DNA from: Akkermansia muciniphila
GTDB taxonomy: Bacteria; Verrucomicrobiota; Verrucomicrobiia; Verrucomicrobiales; Akkermansiaceae
Length of the DNA stretch: 64,000 bases
Assembly (NCBI GenBank): GCA_945890645.1
Contig: CAMDCV010000010.1
Span: 1-64,000, forward strand
Direction: 5' to 3'
Of the stretch, positions 27,261-34,718 are shown one piece after another; position 1 is the stretch's first letter, and every line of letters starts with the position of its first letter. The notes beneath the pieces are model-generated. The model ran no database searches. It was not told the DNA's origin and saw only the letters and a list, made by a program, of their open reading frames with translations. A program made the translations under genes and the position numbers.

Positions 27261-27887
27261 ATGAAATCGAAGATAAACATAACACGCGGTGCCAAATTGA
27301 TCCCGGGAGTGTTGGTGGCAGCTGCTGCCACCACCGCCACTCAAGCAGCTCTCGTCCAGATCACTTTCACGAATAACTTCGTGAAAAATACCGCCGCAGG
27401 TGGAGCGACGAATCTCCTGCTGGATTTAACGGGGGACGGCATTAACGACGTCGGCGGAGCTGTTCAACCTCAACTAGCGGGAATCAGATCCGTTTATAGC
27501 TCTAACCTAAGAGCTGTTGCACATTTTGTGCCCGCATCCTATTCCAACCGAGTGCGTGTTGGCGTGAATAACTCGATTCATCAGTTTGGTTACTCCAACC
27601 TTACATTGAACGGTTTGACTCCATTCTTTTTCCAAGACGCCACTATCAATGGCGGCGCGAAAACAGAAGGATTTGCCGAGTTCACATCGACCACTGTTGG
27701 AGACGAATACACCGTTACGCTGCATCGGTTGATTTTTGACAATGCCAACCCGATTGCCGCCACCCCAGATATTGGGACGACCTATCCGACATTTGGCGCT
27801 ATCCCAGAGCCATCGAGCCTCGGACTGCTTGCGCTGGGTGCCGGTGGCTTGCTGGCCCGCCGCCGCCGCGTCCAGGCTGCTGCGTGA
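27261..27887 (+). CDS. PEP-CTERM sorting-domain secreted protein
   Basis: This is a 208-aa protein. The signal peptide (KLIPGVLVAAAATTATQA) is followed by a beta-rich, Asn/Thr-rich mature part. The C-terminus is a textbook PEP-CTERM signal: IPEPSSLGLLALGAGG, then LLARRRR. The family is processed by an exosortase at the PEP motif and sent to the cell surface or matrix. No exosortase gene lies in this window. The function of the mature part is unknown. It lies about 100 nt after the sulfotransferase fusion, and a GC-rich hairpin follows it. Confidence 0.9.
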   Translation: MKSKINITRGAKLIPGVLVAAAATTATQAALVQITFTNNFVKNTAAGGATNLLLDLTGDGINDVGGAVQPQLAGIRSVYSSNLRAVAHFVPASYSNRVRVGVNNSIHQFGYSNLTLNGLTPFFFQDATINGGAKTEGFAEFTSTTVGDEYTVTLHRLIFDNANPIAATPDIGTTYPTFGAIPEPSSLGLLALGAGGLLARRRRVQAAA

Positions 27888-27903
27888 AAAACCTCTTGCG
27901 GGG

Positions 27904-27934
27904 GCGTGGCGGCGGAGAGCTTCCGCCGCCACGC
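27904..27934 (+). terminator. GC-rich hairpin after the PEP-CTERM gene
   Basis: GCGTGGCGGCGGA (27904-27916), loop gagct and the perfect complement at 27922-27934 give a 13-bp stem directly after the stop at 27887. No T run follows, so it may end transcription with help or protect the mRNA. Confidence 0.55.
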
Positions 27935-28123
27935 TCGGCACCGCAACCGACCCGCATCGTGATTCATAGACGGGCAACTAAACATCGGCGTAAGCGGCTG
28001 CCGCTTTGGGGTCACGCAGCCTGCTGCGACCCCGACAACCCCAGCCCCCAGAGCCGCCGCGATTTTTCTTCCTCACCTCTCCGCCACTTCCTTGATCGGA
28101 ATATGATAAAATAAGCACATCCC

Positions 28124-29035
28124 ATGAATCCTGAAGAAAACACACCGAAAATGAGTCGGCCTGACCGCAGCAATGCATCATGGAACCTTACTGAAAATGT
28201 ATTGGTTGGATCGGGGCCCAAAAAAGAAAAATGTAACTGGGATGAACCAGATGAGATCGTGAGCACGCAAGCTCAGGGAGGGTCATCGTTTTTGGTATGG
28301 TGGATCCTCGGCTTCATCATTCTTCTGGCGGGAGCTTCTTTCTATTTGCTTAATGGAAAGCCCAAGCAACCGATAGCGGCAAAAATCACCGCGCTGCAAA
28401 TAGGCGAGGAGAAATGGGTAGGACTGCTGCCTGAGGCGGTTGCTCAGCGTTTTATCGATGCCACTACCATCGAAGAGCGTCTTGTGTGGGTGCGTGACCC
28501 AGACGAAACAGAGCCATTACTGCGTGAGTTTTTCGAAAATGGTGCAGGTGCTCAGGAAAAAATAATCGCACTTACTCACCTAGGAGGGGGTAAGAATGAA
28601 CAGTCATTTTTCCACCGCTTCAAAGTGAGCCTCGAAGATGGAGGGAAGCGCCTCTTATGTGTGTCTGTGATCGAAAATCGTGCATTCGTCGATTTCAAAT
28701 GCTACGCTCGATACGGTTCTGCAACGTGGCAAGAATTGCTCAGTGGGCAAAAAAGCGAAGCGCAGGAAGTCCGGGTATTTGTAGAGCTTGATTCTTTCTA
28801 CATGGGTGCATTCTCCGATGAAAGTCGATGGCTGAGTTTAACTACGACGACACCTGATTGCGAAGATGCCTTGTATTTTTATGTCGACCGGAACTCAGTA
28901 ATGGGAAATAAGATCGCGCAACTTTCTGAAGGAGAGCAGCAACGGATGACGCTGGGCATACGCTCTGTAAACAATAGTCACGAGAAAAAACAATTTGAAG
29001 TGATCCATTTGCACGCCTTCGGCTGGAGCTATTGA
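28124..29035 (+). CDS. Unknown single-pass membrane protein
   Basis: This is a 303-aa protein. About 55 hydrophilic residues are followed by one membrane helix (FLVWWILGFIILLAGASFYLL). A soluble domain of ~220 residues comes next, starting with a helical segment (AQRFIDATTIEERLVWVRDP) and continuing as alternating strands (FHRFKVSLEDGGKRLLCVS). I do not recognise the family. The short N-terminal tail is likely cytoplasmic and the C-terminal domain outside. It is the last gene of the island, after the PEP-CTERM gene, and a long-loop terminator follows it. Confidence 0.75.
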   Translation: MNPEENTPKMSRPDRSNASWNLTENVLVGSGPKKEKCNWDEPDEIVSTQAQGGSSFLVWWILGFIILLAGASFYLLNGKPKQPIAAKITALQIGEEKWVGLLPEAVAQRFIDATTIEERLVWVRDPDETEPLLREFFENGAGAQEKIIALTHLGGGKNEQSFFHRFKVSLEDGGKRLLCVSVIENRAFVDFKCYARYGSATWQELLSGQKSEAQEVRVFVELDSFYMGAFSDESRWLSLTTTTPDCEDALYFYVDRNSVMGNKIAQLSEGEQQRMTLGIRSVNNSHEKKQFEVIHLHAFGWSY

Positions 29036-29058
29036 TGACTACAGCGGTATTGGACCCT

Positions 29059-29119
29059 GTCGTCTAACATCTTTGGCGGTTGTTGCTCGCATGGTAACAT
29101 TTTGTCTAGACGACTTTTT
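29059..29119 (+). terminator. Inverted repeat with T run after the membrane-protein gene
   Basis: GTCGTCTA (29059-29066) and TAGACGAC (29107-29114) are perfect complements separated by 40 nt. Five T follow directly. This fits an intrinsic terminator for the gene ending at 29035. Confidence 0.5.
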
Positions 29120-29228
29120 CGAGTTTTCTACCTTCCGGCATGGCTCGAGGTGATGGTGGAAAGAAATTGTGTCTCACGGCTGCGGATCATCTGTTGTTTC
29201 TCGATTGGCCCCCTAGGCTTCCCTTGGG

Positions 29229-29350
29229 GGTACGTTATGCAACAGAATATTTGAAATTGGCGAAGCCGTGATCTTAAGCAATGCCATCAATCGACGCACC
29301 AGCATTGTCCTACAGCACCTGCGGCAAAACGGTCATTATCAATACCAGCA
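29229..29350. repeat. Right copy of the diverged junction repeat
   Basis: This is the counterpart of 22405-22526. It begins with the remnant SASA codons and runs into the 3' end of the intact MBL hydrolase gene. Differences are scattered over the ~120 nt (about 15 by eye), so the copies are not a fresh duplication. Confidence 0.85.
29230..29271 (+). pseudogene. 3' remnant of a SASA esterase gene
   Basis: It encodes VRYATEYLKLAKP and a stop. The intact SASA gene at 21705-22442 ends in ARYAAEYLKLAKP. Nothing upstream of these 13 codons resembles the esterase. Confidence 0.85.
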
Positions 29351-30237
29351 TCCAGCAAGGCTTTTTCTAACAAGAGGGGTGGCTCACCAAGAGGTTCATC
29401 CGTGAGCGTGAACGTGCCCCAGTGCATAGCTATGGCTTGCTTTGTTTGCGTGTCTTGAAAAACTTGCACGGCCTCTTGGGGATTCATGTGCATCGGCTGC
29501 ATGAACCAGCGCGGGGCATAGGCCCCGATGGGGATCATGCTGAGATCAAATGGGCCGAGGCGTTCACCAATTTCACGGAATACCTCACAGTAGCCGCTAT
29601 CTCCCGCGTGCCACAAACGCTTGCCGCCGCCTTCAATACTCCAGCCGCACCAGTGCGCATGATTCCGATCTAACAACGATCGCGCCGTGAAATGCTGGGC
29701 AGGTGTAGAGGTGATGTCAACTTCGCCCATTCGAAAATTTTCCCACCATGGTAGTTCTCGAACATTGGTGAAACCTTTCCCCTCCAGCCAAGCGCGATGA
29801 CCTTCTGCTACGATGATTGTAGTATTTCGTGGAAAATGTCGTAGCGTCGGCAGATCACAATGATCGTAGTGATGGTGCGTTAACAAAATGACATCGATGA
29901 CTGGCAAGTCACTCAATGACAAAGGCGGTGGCACATGGCGTTTCAAACGGGAAAAGTGAAAGGGAAACGGCGCACAGAAATCCGAAAAAATCGGATCAAT
30001 GAGAATGCGCATGCCAGCTCCACAAAGGAGAAACGACGCATGACCGAGCCAATGCACGCGCCATCCGGTGGAGGGAATCGTCTGCAAATCAGCAGGATCA
30101 ATCGCCCTCCACGGTGCGGCGGAAGTGGCGTCAGGATATGCGTTTTCTTCCTTCGGTCCGAGGCCGAGTTTCCATCGTAGCACTTCTCGAAAGCCGTGCT
30201 GATCGTGAGGCCAAGGATTGCGGAAGATGTCACTCAT
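29287..30237 (-). CDS. MBL-fold metal-dependent hydrolase (NAPE-PLD/UlaG-like)
   Basis: This is a 316-aa protein. The metallo-beta-lactamase motif is LTHHHYDHCDLPTL, preceded by WLGHASFLL and followed by TPAQHF, LWHAGDSGY and MHWGTF. These motifs match the NAPE-hydrolysing phospholipase D-like and UlaG-like branch, with Zn ligands H-x-H-x-D-H, H, D and H. No signal peptide is present, so it is cytoplasmic. The substrate is unknown. Its 3' end lies inside the island's right border repeat, and a remnant of a sister gene lies at 22458-22526. Confidence 0.87.
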   Translation of the reverse strand: MSDIFRNPWPHDQHGFREVLRWKLGLGPKEENAYPDATSAAPWRAIDPADLQTIPSTGWRVHWLGHASFLLCGAGMRILIDPIFSDFCAPFPFHFSRLKRHVPPPLSLSDLPVIDVILLTHHHYDHCDLPTLRHFPRNTTIIVAEGHRAWLEGKGFTNVRELPWWENFRMGEVDITSTPAQHFTARSLLDRNHAHWCGWSIEGGGKRLWHAGDSGYCEVFREIGERLGPFDLSMIPIGAYAPRWFMQPMHMNPQEAVQVFQDTQTKQAIAMHWGTFTLTDEPLGEPPLLLEKALLDAGIDNDRFAAGAVGQCWCVD

Positions 30238-30266
30238 CGGTTTTTATACAATGAGCGACTACTATT

Positions 30267-30746
30267 TTACTTTAGCAACTCCACCACGCTCTCGCTTGCA
30301 GGATCCCAGTAGCGAATGGCTTTTACTACGCCGCCAGATACGCTCAGCACGGTGACTTTGTTGGCTTGTTGCGGATACGAAGTCAGCAAGTTGGCCTCAT
30401 CGGCGAGGATAATGCGGTGGGGATACTTGCGCATCTTTGGCAGCGCAAACATGCGTCCTACTCCCGGCATGCCGAAAATGTTCGCGACATAGACGGCTTT
30501 TTTGTTCGTCAAAAAATCAGCTCCTTGCGCAGAGAGCGCGGCATTGGCTTTTTTGCCTGTTTCCATGTCGAAGCTCACTAACAGATATTTAGTTTTCGCC
30601 GCTTCAAATTCGTAAGCATTACCGTGCTGGTCATTGGCTTTGAAAGCCGCGACTTTACTGCCGTTTTTATAAACATCGGCCATCGCCATCGAAGTGGAGA
30701 GAGCGAGAATCAAGACGCTATTGAGAATGGTTTGCAATAATTTCAT
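30267..30746 (-). CDS. Exported thioredoxin-fold-like protein without CxxC
   Basis: This is a 159-aa protein with a signal peptide (SVLILALSTSMAMA). The mature part starts VYKNGSKVAAFKANDQHGN, as in AhpC/TlpA-like domains. It continues with a strand YLLVSFDM and a cis-Pro-like region (RKYPHRIILADEANLL). The place where redox Cys residues would sit (FDMETGKKANAAL) has none, so disulfide chemistry is unlikely. It is transcribed divergently from the gene at 30824, and the two may share the regulatory region. Confidence 0.75.
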   Translation of the reverse strand: MKLLQTILNSVLILALSTSMAMADVYKNGSKVAAFKANDQHGNAYEFEAAKTKYLLVSFDMETGKKANAALSAQGADFLTNKKAVYVANIFGMPGVGRMFALPKMRKYPHRIILADEANLLTSYPQQANKVTVLSVSGGVVKAIRYWDPASESVVELLK

Positions 30747-30749
30747 AAG

Positions 30750-30777
30750 TTGACAGGGCTGTTACAGCTGATATCAT
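30750..30777 (+). promoter_or_regulatory. Sigma-70-like promoter
   Basis: TTGACA (30750-30755), a 16-nt spacer and TATCAT (30772-30777) give a near-consensus housekeeping promoter. It points rightward, and the ATG follows 47 nt later at 30824. Confidence 0.5.
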
Positions 30778-30794
30778 ACCAATCTATTTATTGA

Positions 30795-30810
30795 TTGCAA
30801 ACATTTGCAA
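30795..30810. promoter_or_regulatory. Candidate operator palindrome
   Basis: TTGCAAA-CA-TTTGCAA is a perfect 7-bp dyad placed between the predicted transcription start and the ATG at 30824. A repressor bound there would block transcription. No candidate regulator is encoded nearby. Confidence 0.45.
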
Positions 30811-30823
30811 CGATACGCTTGTC

Positions 30824-31321
30824 ATGCATCATAACCCGCACAAAAACCTAGCTAGTAGGAAGTCATCGCGACTTCGCTCCGCGATGGGTTTATTGTTGTT
30901 GACCGTGTATGCACTCGGGCAATTTGTTTTCGCTTCGTCGGCCCTTTCTCAGATCGCTGCACTCACGGGACAGCATCAAGTGCTGATCTCCGGTGATTGC
31001 GTTGTGTTGCATCACGCGAATGGGGAAGCATCTCCTCATCAAGGATTTACCAAATTTCTCGTGGCACTCAGTCGCACAAATGCGGCAGGGGATCATATCC
31101 TGCCCAGTGTCCCGGCAGATCTTTGCGAAGAACCTCGTCAAAGTGAGGACGTGGAAAATGATCTGACCACGGCATTCGTGGATGAGCAAGGCGGTATATT
31201 TGAACATCATAGTTTGCTAGGAATCACCGATAGACATGAGGGAGCCGCTGCAGTGCCGCGAAATGCGTTTATCACGCAGTTGACGCTCTCACATTGGCGC
31301 ACGGTCAAGCGCGTGGTCTGA
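30824..31321 (+). CDS. Small exported or anchored protein, unknown
   Basis: I use the ATG at 30824, giving 165 aa. An upstream TTG would place the start inside the operator palindrome region. A basic N-terminus is followed by one hydrophobic segment (MGLLLLTVYALGQFVFASS). The rest is hydrophilic with several His and Cys (GDCVVLHHANGEASPHQG and FEHHSLLG), which might bind metal or haem. I do not recognise a family. It precedes the YceI and respiratory-type genes by 120 nt, so it may belong with them, but a gap with its own possible signals lies between. Confidence 0.65.
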   Translation: MHHNPHKNLASRKSSRLRSAMGLLLLTVYALGQFVFASSALSQIAALTGQHQVLISGDCVVLHHANGEASPHQGFTKFLVALSRTNAAGDHILPSVPADLCEEPRQSEDVENDLTTAFVDEQGGIFEHHSLLGITDRHEGAAAVPRNAFITQLTLSHWRTVKRVV

Positions 31322-31442
31322 TTGAAATTGTGCTCGGATTATTTTTGTGTTCCCAGATCTGAGGATCGCGAGCAGGAGCAAAAATAGTGAAGAGCGATTC
31401 TGCCTTCTCTAACAATTTCTCAACATTAGACTCTATACTATT

Positions 31443-31976
31443 ATGAAAACACTACTCTCTCTCATCGCCATGACGACCATGGCCTCCGCCGGCACGATGA
31501 AAATCGATGCTTCCAAAAGCTGGTTGAAAATCGACTGTAAGGCCACCGGCCACAGTTGGTCCGCTCAACTGAAAAAATTCTCCGCTTCGGTATCGGGCGA
31601 TGACTCCACTCTCACGCCGAAAGCGGCACAGATGTCGTGGAATTTTTCGGATCTCGATTCTAACGAAGCCGATCGCGATAAAAAAATGCTGGATTGGCTC
31701 AATTCTACGAAAACCCCCGGCGGTTCGTGGAAGATGACAGGCCAATGGAAAGACGGCACGGGGCAGCAATATGTCAAAGGACCATTGACGATCGCGGGCG
31801 TGTCGAAGGAAATCACCATTCCTGTCACGGCCAAAAAAGATGGGAAGAACGTGAGTCTTGATGGCGAAGTGTGGATCGATACGACGGATCACGGACTGCC
31901 GATTATCAAAATGCTCGTCATGACCGTGAATCCTAAAGTGAAAATCAAATTTCATCTGGAGGGGCCATCGAACTGA
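31443..31976 (+). CDS. YceI-family periplasmic protein
   Basis: This is a 177-aa protein with a short signal peptide (LLSLIAMTTMASA). The lipocalin-like YceI barrel follows: IDASKSWLKIDCKATGHSW near the start, GPLTIAGVSKEITIPVTA in the middle and VWIDTTDHGLPI towards the end. YceI proteins are known to bind long polyisoprenoid chains in a hydrophobic channel. The next gene, 18 nt downstream, is a prenyl diphosphate synthase. That pairing supports an isoprenoid or quinone connection for the whole cluster. Confidence 0.88.
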   Translation: MKTLLSLIAMTTMASAGTMKIDASKSWLKIDCKATGHSWSAQLKKFSASVSGDDSTLTPKAAQMSWNFSDLDSNEADRDKKMLDWLNSTKTPGGSWKMTGQWKDGTGQQYVKGPLTIAGVSKEITIPVTAKKDGKNVSLDGEVWIDTTDHGLPIIKMLVMTVNPKVKIKFHLEGPSN

Positions 31977-31994
31977 TTCCTAACGACAGAACGT

Positions 31995-32921
31995 ATGAAT
32001 GCTAATGATCGGCTGGCACGCCGTTGTGCCTGTACGCGCAGCATCGTCGCCACTGCGTATCAACAGGGCATGGGGCAACTGCGAGGGGTCGAAAATCGGC
32101 TCGCTGCGGCGCTGCGCGATGTCCTTGCGAAACCTGGCTCACTCACACGGGCCTTGATTGCCTATCTGATGGGTATGGAAATGGGACTCGCTGAGGAAAC
32201 TTCACGTGGTCTCGCGTGTGGCATCGAGTATCTCCATACGGCATCATTGATTTTCGATGACTTGCCAGCGATGGATGACGCACGCTTGCGCCGTGGTATG
32301 CCCTGTTTGCACGTGGCCCATGGAGAGGCGGTGGCAATTTTGGCAGCCTTAGCGCTGATCAATCGTGGCTACTCTCTCGTCTGGCAAGCGGTTGGCAAAG
32401 CCCGCACAGCGCAGCGGCGTCAACAAGCATCGGCACTCGTTGAAGAGTGCCTGGGAACCGCGGGTCTCGTCGGGGGACAAGCCTATGATTTGTGTGGGTG
32501 GCGCGATGGACAAACGGCGGGGGATGTGATGGAAGTGGCGCGTCGTAAGACTGCCACGTTGTTGCGCCTGCCCCTGGTATTGCCCGCGATCATCGGCAAT
32601 GGCACCCAGCGGGAAATCCAGATGCTTGAGAGACTCGGTCTGATGCGCGGACTCAGCTATCAAGCTGTCGATGACCTGAAGGATGTCATGCTTTCGGAAG
32701 AGAGCAGCGGCAAGTCAGCAGGGCGCGATGAATTGATGGGACGCCCGAACTTGGTCGCTGCGGAGGGTTTCCAAGCAGCCTTGCAACGCCTGCGTAAAAT
32801 GATGCGAATCGGCGACGCCGTGCAAGAGCGACTGCCAGGAAATCCCGAGCGTTGGGGCATGCTTCAAATGCTTCGCGTGACCTTGCCGATGACGGCAAAA
32901 CTCGTCACTGGTGTCGGTTAG
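31995..32921 (+). CDS. Polyprenyl (geranylgeranyl/farnesyl) diphosphate synthase
   Basis: This is a 308-aa protein. The first aspartate-rich motif is FDDLPAMDDARLRRG, and the second is YQAVDDLKDVM. Both are typical of short-chain trans-prenyl synthases of the IspA/CrtE type. The motif DDxxxxD plus RRG identifies the allylic and isopentenyl diphosphate sites. Product chain length cannot be fixed by eye. It sits between a polyisoprenoid-binding YceI gene and ABC-transporter genes, suggesting a dedicated rather than general role. The next gene starts 16 nt after the stop. Confidence 0.87.
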   Translation: MNANDRLARRCACTRSIVATAYQQGMGQLRGVENRLAAALRDVLAKPGSLTRALIAYLMGMEMGLAEETSRGLACGIEYLHTASLIFDDLPAMDDARLRRGMPCLHVAHGEAVAILAALALINRGYSLVWQAVGKARTAQRRQQASALVEECLGTAGLVGGQAYDLCGWRDGQTAGDVMEVARRKTATLLRLPLVLPAIIGNGTQREIQMLERLGLMRGLSYQAVDDLKDVMLSEESSGKSAGRDELMGRPNLVAAEGFQAALQRLRKMMRIGDAVQERLPGNPERWGMLQMLRVTLPMTAKLVTGVG

Positions 32922-32937
32922 AACATTCAAACAATCT

Positions 32938-34053
32938 ATGAAACATCTCTTACGAATGATCCTTACCAATCTGCGTCGCCATCGCGTGCGCACGCTGATT
33001 GGCGCGACGGGAATCGCCCTTGGCGTGGCGACGATGCTCAGCGTCGTCGGCTTGTTAGGCGGCGCGGTGAAAATGTTCGAACGGATCCTGCGCAGTGATG
33101 CTGAGATGGTGGTGTTCGAGAAAAATGTTAGCGATTTGTTTTTCAGCAATGTCCAGGTCGAGATCGCCGATGAATTGGCGCGACAGGACTTTGTGAAAAG
33201 CGTGCAGCCGGTGCTCTTCGCGATTGTCGCTACACCGGATCGGCCGGTGGTGACCTGCTTCGGCATTCGCGCGGAGGACGGTCGCTTGCAAAAAGGCGAG
33301 TGGCTGCAAGGCGCGGTGGAAAATTTCCGCAGCGATCGCGATGGCATTGTGCTGGGGGAACGCGCGGCGGATTTCCTCAAGGTCAAGCTCGGTGAAAGTG
33401 TCGAACTCGGTCAGCAAAGTTATCCAGTGGTCGGCGTGGTGCGCATGGAAAATGGTTTTGAAAACGGTGGCGTGTTCATGCCACTGAAAGCATGCCAGGA
33501 TGCCTTTCACAAAGAAGGCGTGGCGAGTATTTTGGCGGTAGCCTTGGCTCCCAATCATGAACCAGGCGAAGTGAAGCGTTGGGTCGCGGATCGCTATCCG
33601 AAACTGACCGCTTTGGAAAACGATGAGTTCAGCAAATCGTACTCGCAGTTCAAGATACTCAAAACCACGGCCTGGGTGGTCGGCGGCTGTGCGTTTTTGT
33701 TAGGTGGATTGAGCGTGACCAATACGATGATTTTATCGGTGTTTAGTCGCATTAAAGAACTAGCGGTAACGCGGGTCTGCGGGTTTTCTCGCTCACAAGT
33801 GGTCGGCATGATTTTTGGCGAGTCGTTGATTGTTTCGCTGATCGGAGTTTTGTTAGGTTGGGGTTTGAGTACAGGTGGCTTGTGGTTGCTGCGCGAGGTA
33901 CCAGCGTTGCAAGGTTACATCGAGCCACGCGTCGGTTGGCAGGAAGTGTTAGGCGCGACTTTGCTAGCGGCACTGACGGCATTGTTTGGGGCAATTTATC
34001 CGGCTTGGTATGCGGCGCGATTGAAGCCAGCGAGTGCGCTTCGTTTTGAGTGA
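32938..34053 (+). CDS. MacB/LolC-type ABC transporter permease
   Basis: I take the ATG at 32938, giving 371 aa. A GTG at 32911 would overlap the synthase gene. The layout is one N-terminal membrane helix (TLIGATGIALGVATMLSVVG), a ~200-residue periplasmic domain, then three helices at the C-terminus (TTAWVVGGCAFLLGGLSV, then MIFGESLIVSLIGVLLGWG, then LGATLLAALTALFGAIYPAW). FtsX-type features include the LRPASALR-like end (LKPASALRFE). Such permeases extract or export lipoproteins, peptides or hydrophobic molecules using periplasmic mechanotransmission. The ATPase is the next gene. Confidence 0.9.
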   Translation: MKHLLRMILTNLRRHRVRTLIGATGIALGVATMLSVVGLLGGAVKMFERILRSDAEMVVFEKNVSDLFFSNVQVEIADELARQDFVKSVQPVLFAIVATPDRPVVTCFGIRAEDGRLQKGEWLQGAVENFRSDRDGIVLGERAADFLKVKLGESVELGQQSYPVVGVVRMENGFENGGVFMPLKACQDAFHKEGVASILAVALAPNHEPGEVKRWVADRYPKLTALENDEFSKSYSQFKILKTTAWVVGGCAFLLGGLSVTNTMILSVFSRIKELAVTRVCGFSRSQVVGMIFGESLIVSLIGVLLGWGLSTGGLWLLREVPALQGYIEPRVGWQEVLGATLLAALTALFGAIYPAWYAARLKPASALRFE

Positions 34054-34064
34054 AAGGAAATACA

Positions 34065-34718
34065 ATGATTGAGATCGATGATGTTTGGAAAAGTTTCGAC
34101 GATGGTAAAATCGCCGTTCTCAAGGGCGTGAGCTTGCAAGTAAAATCGGGCGAATTACTGGCGCTGTGTGGCACCTCGGGTTGTGGCAAATCGACTCTGC
34201 TGAGTTTGATTGCGGGGCTGGAGGATTGCGACCGCGGCGTGGTGCGGATCGATGGGCGCGTGTGGCAAAGCGAGCGAGAAAAGGTCTCTCTGCTGCGACG
34301 CGAAGTCGGCTTTGTGTTCCAATTGCACCATCTGATGCCGGATTTAACGCTCGAAGAAAACTGCCTCGTGCCGGTGATTGCGGTGGGTGGCTCGATGTCT
34401 GCGGCCAAAATTCGTATGCGCGAGTTGGCAGACATGACGGGCGTCGGGCATCGACTCGATCGCTCGGTGCGCGAGCTTTCGGGTGGCGAGCGCCAACGCG
34501 GGGCCTTGGTGCGTGCCTTGATGAATGATCCCCGAATTTTGTTAGCCGATGAGCCGACGGGTGCGCTGGATGAAGAGAACCGCGAGATCGTTTTCCAGCT
34601 TCTGTTAGATCTGGTGCGCAAGGGTGGCAAGACTCTCGTCATGGCGACGCACGACAAGGAAATGGCGCAGCGCTGTGACCGGGTCTTGCAGATGCGCGAT
34701 GGAAGAATCGTGAGCTAA
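34065..34718 (+). CDS. ABC transporter ATP-binding protein (MacB/LolD type)
   Basis: From the ATG at 34065, preceded by an aaaggaaat ribosome-binding site, the product is 217 aa. Walker A is GTSGCGKST, the Q-loop is VFQLHHLMPDLT, the signature is LSGGERQRGALVRAL and Walker B is ILLADEPTG, followed by the switch His in MATHDKEMA. It pairs with the permease directly upstream. Its stop overlaps the ATG of the following membrane-protein gene (TAATG), which ties the transporter to the haem-copper-like protein. Confidence 0.93.
   Translation: MIEIDDVWKSFDDGKIAVLKGVSLQVKSGELLALCGTSGCGKSTLLSLIAGLEDCDRGVVRIDGRVWQSEREKVSLLRREVGFVFQLHHLMPDLTLEENCLVPVIAVGGSMSAAKIRMRELADMTGVGHRLDRSVRELSGGERQRGALVRALMNDPRILLADEPTGALDEENREIVFQLLLDLVRKGGKTLVMATHDKEMAQRCDRVLQMRDGRIVS

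Larger units (their letters stand above)
22527..29228. mobile_element. Inserted accessory island of about 6.7 kb
   Basis: The borders are defined by two diverged copies of one SASA/hydrolase gene-end junction (22405-22526 and 29229-29350). Inside are an IS5-type transposase, the tail of a lost kinase gene, a phosphodiesterase-TPR-sulfotransferase gene with visibly more C-ending codons than its neighbours, a PEP-CTERM protein gene and an unknown membrane-protein gene. Single-crossover insertion of a molecule carrying a related junction would produce this structure. That mechanism is an inference. Confidence 0.6.
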
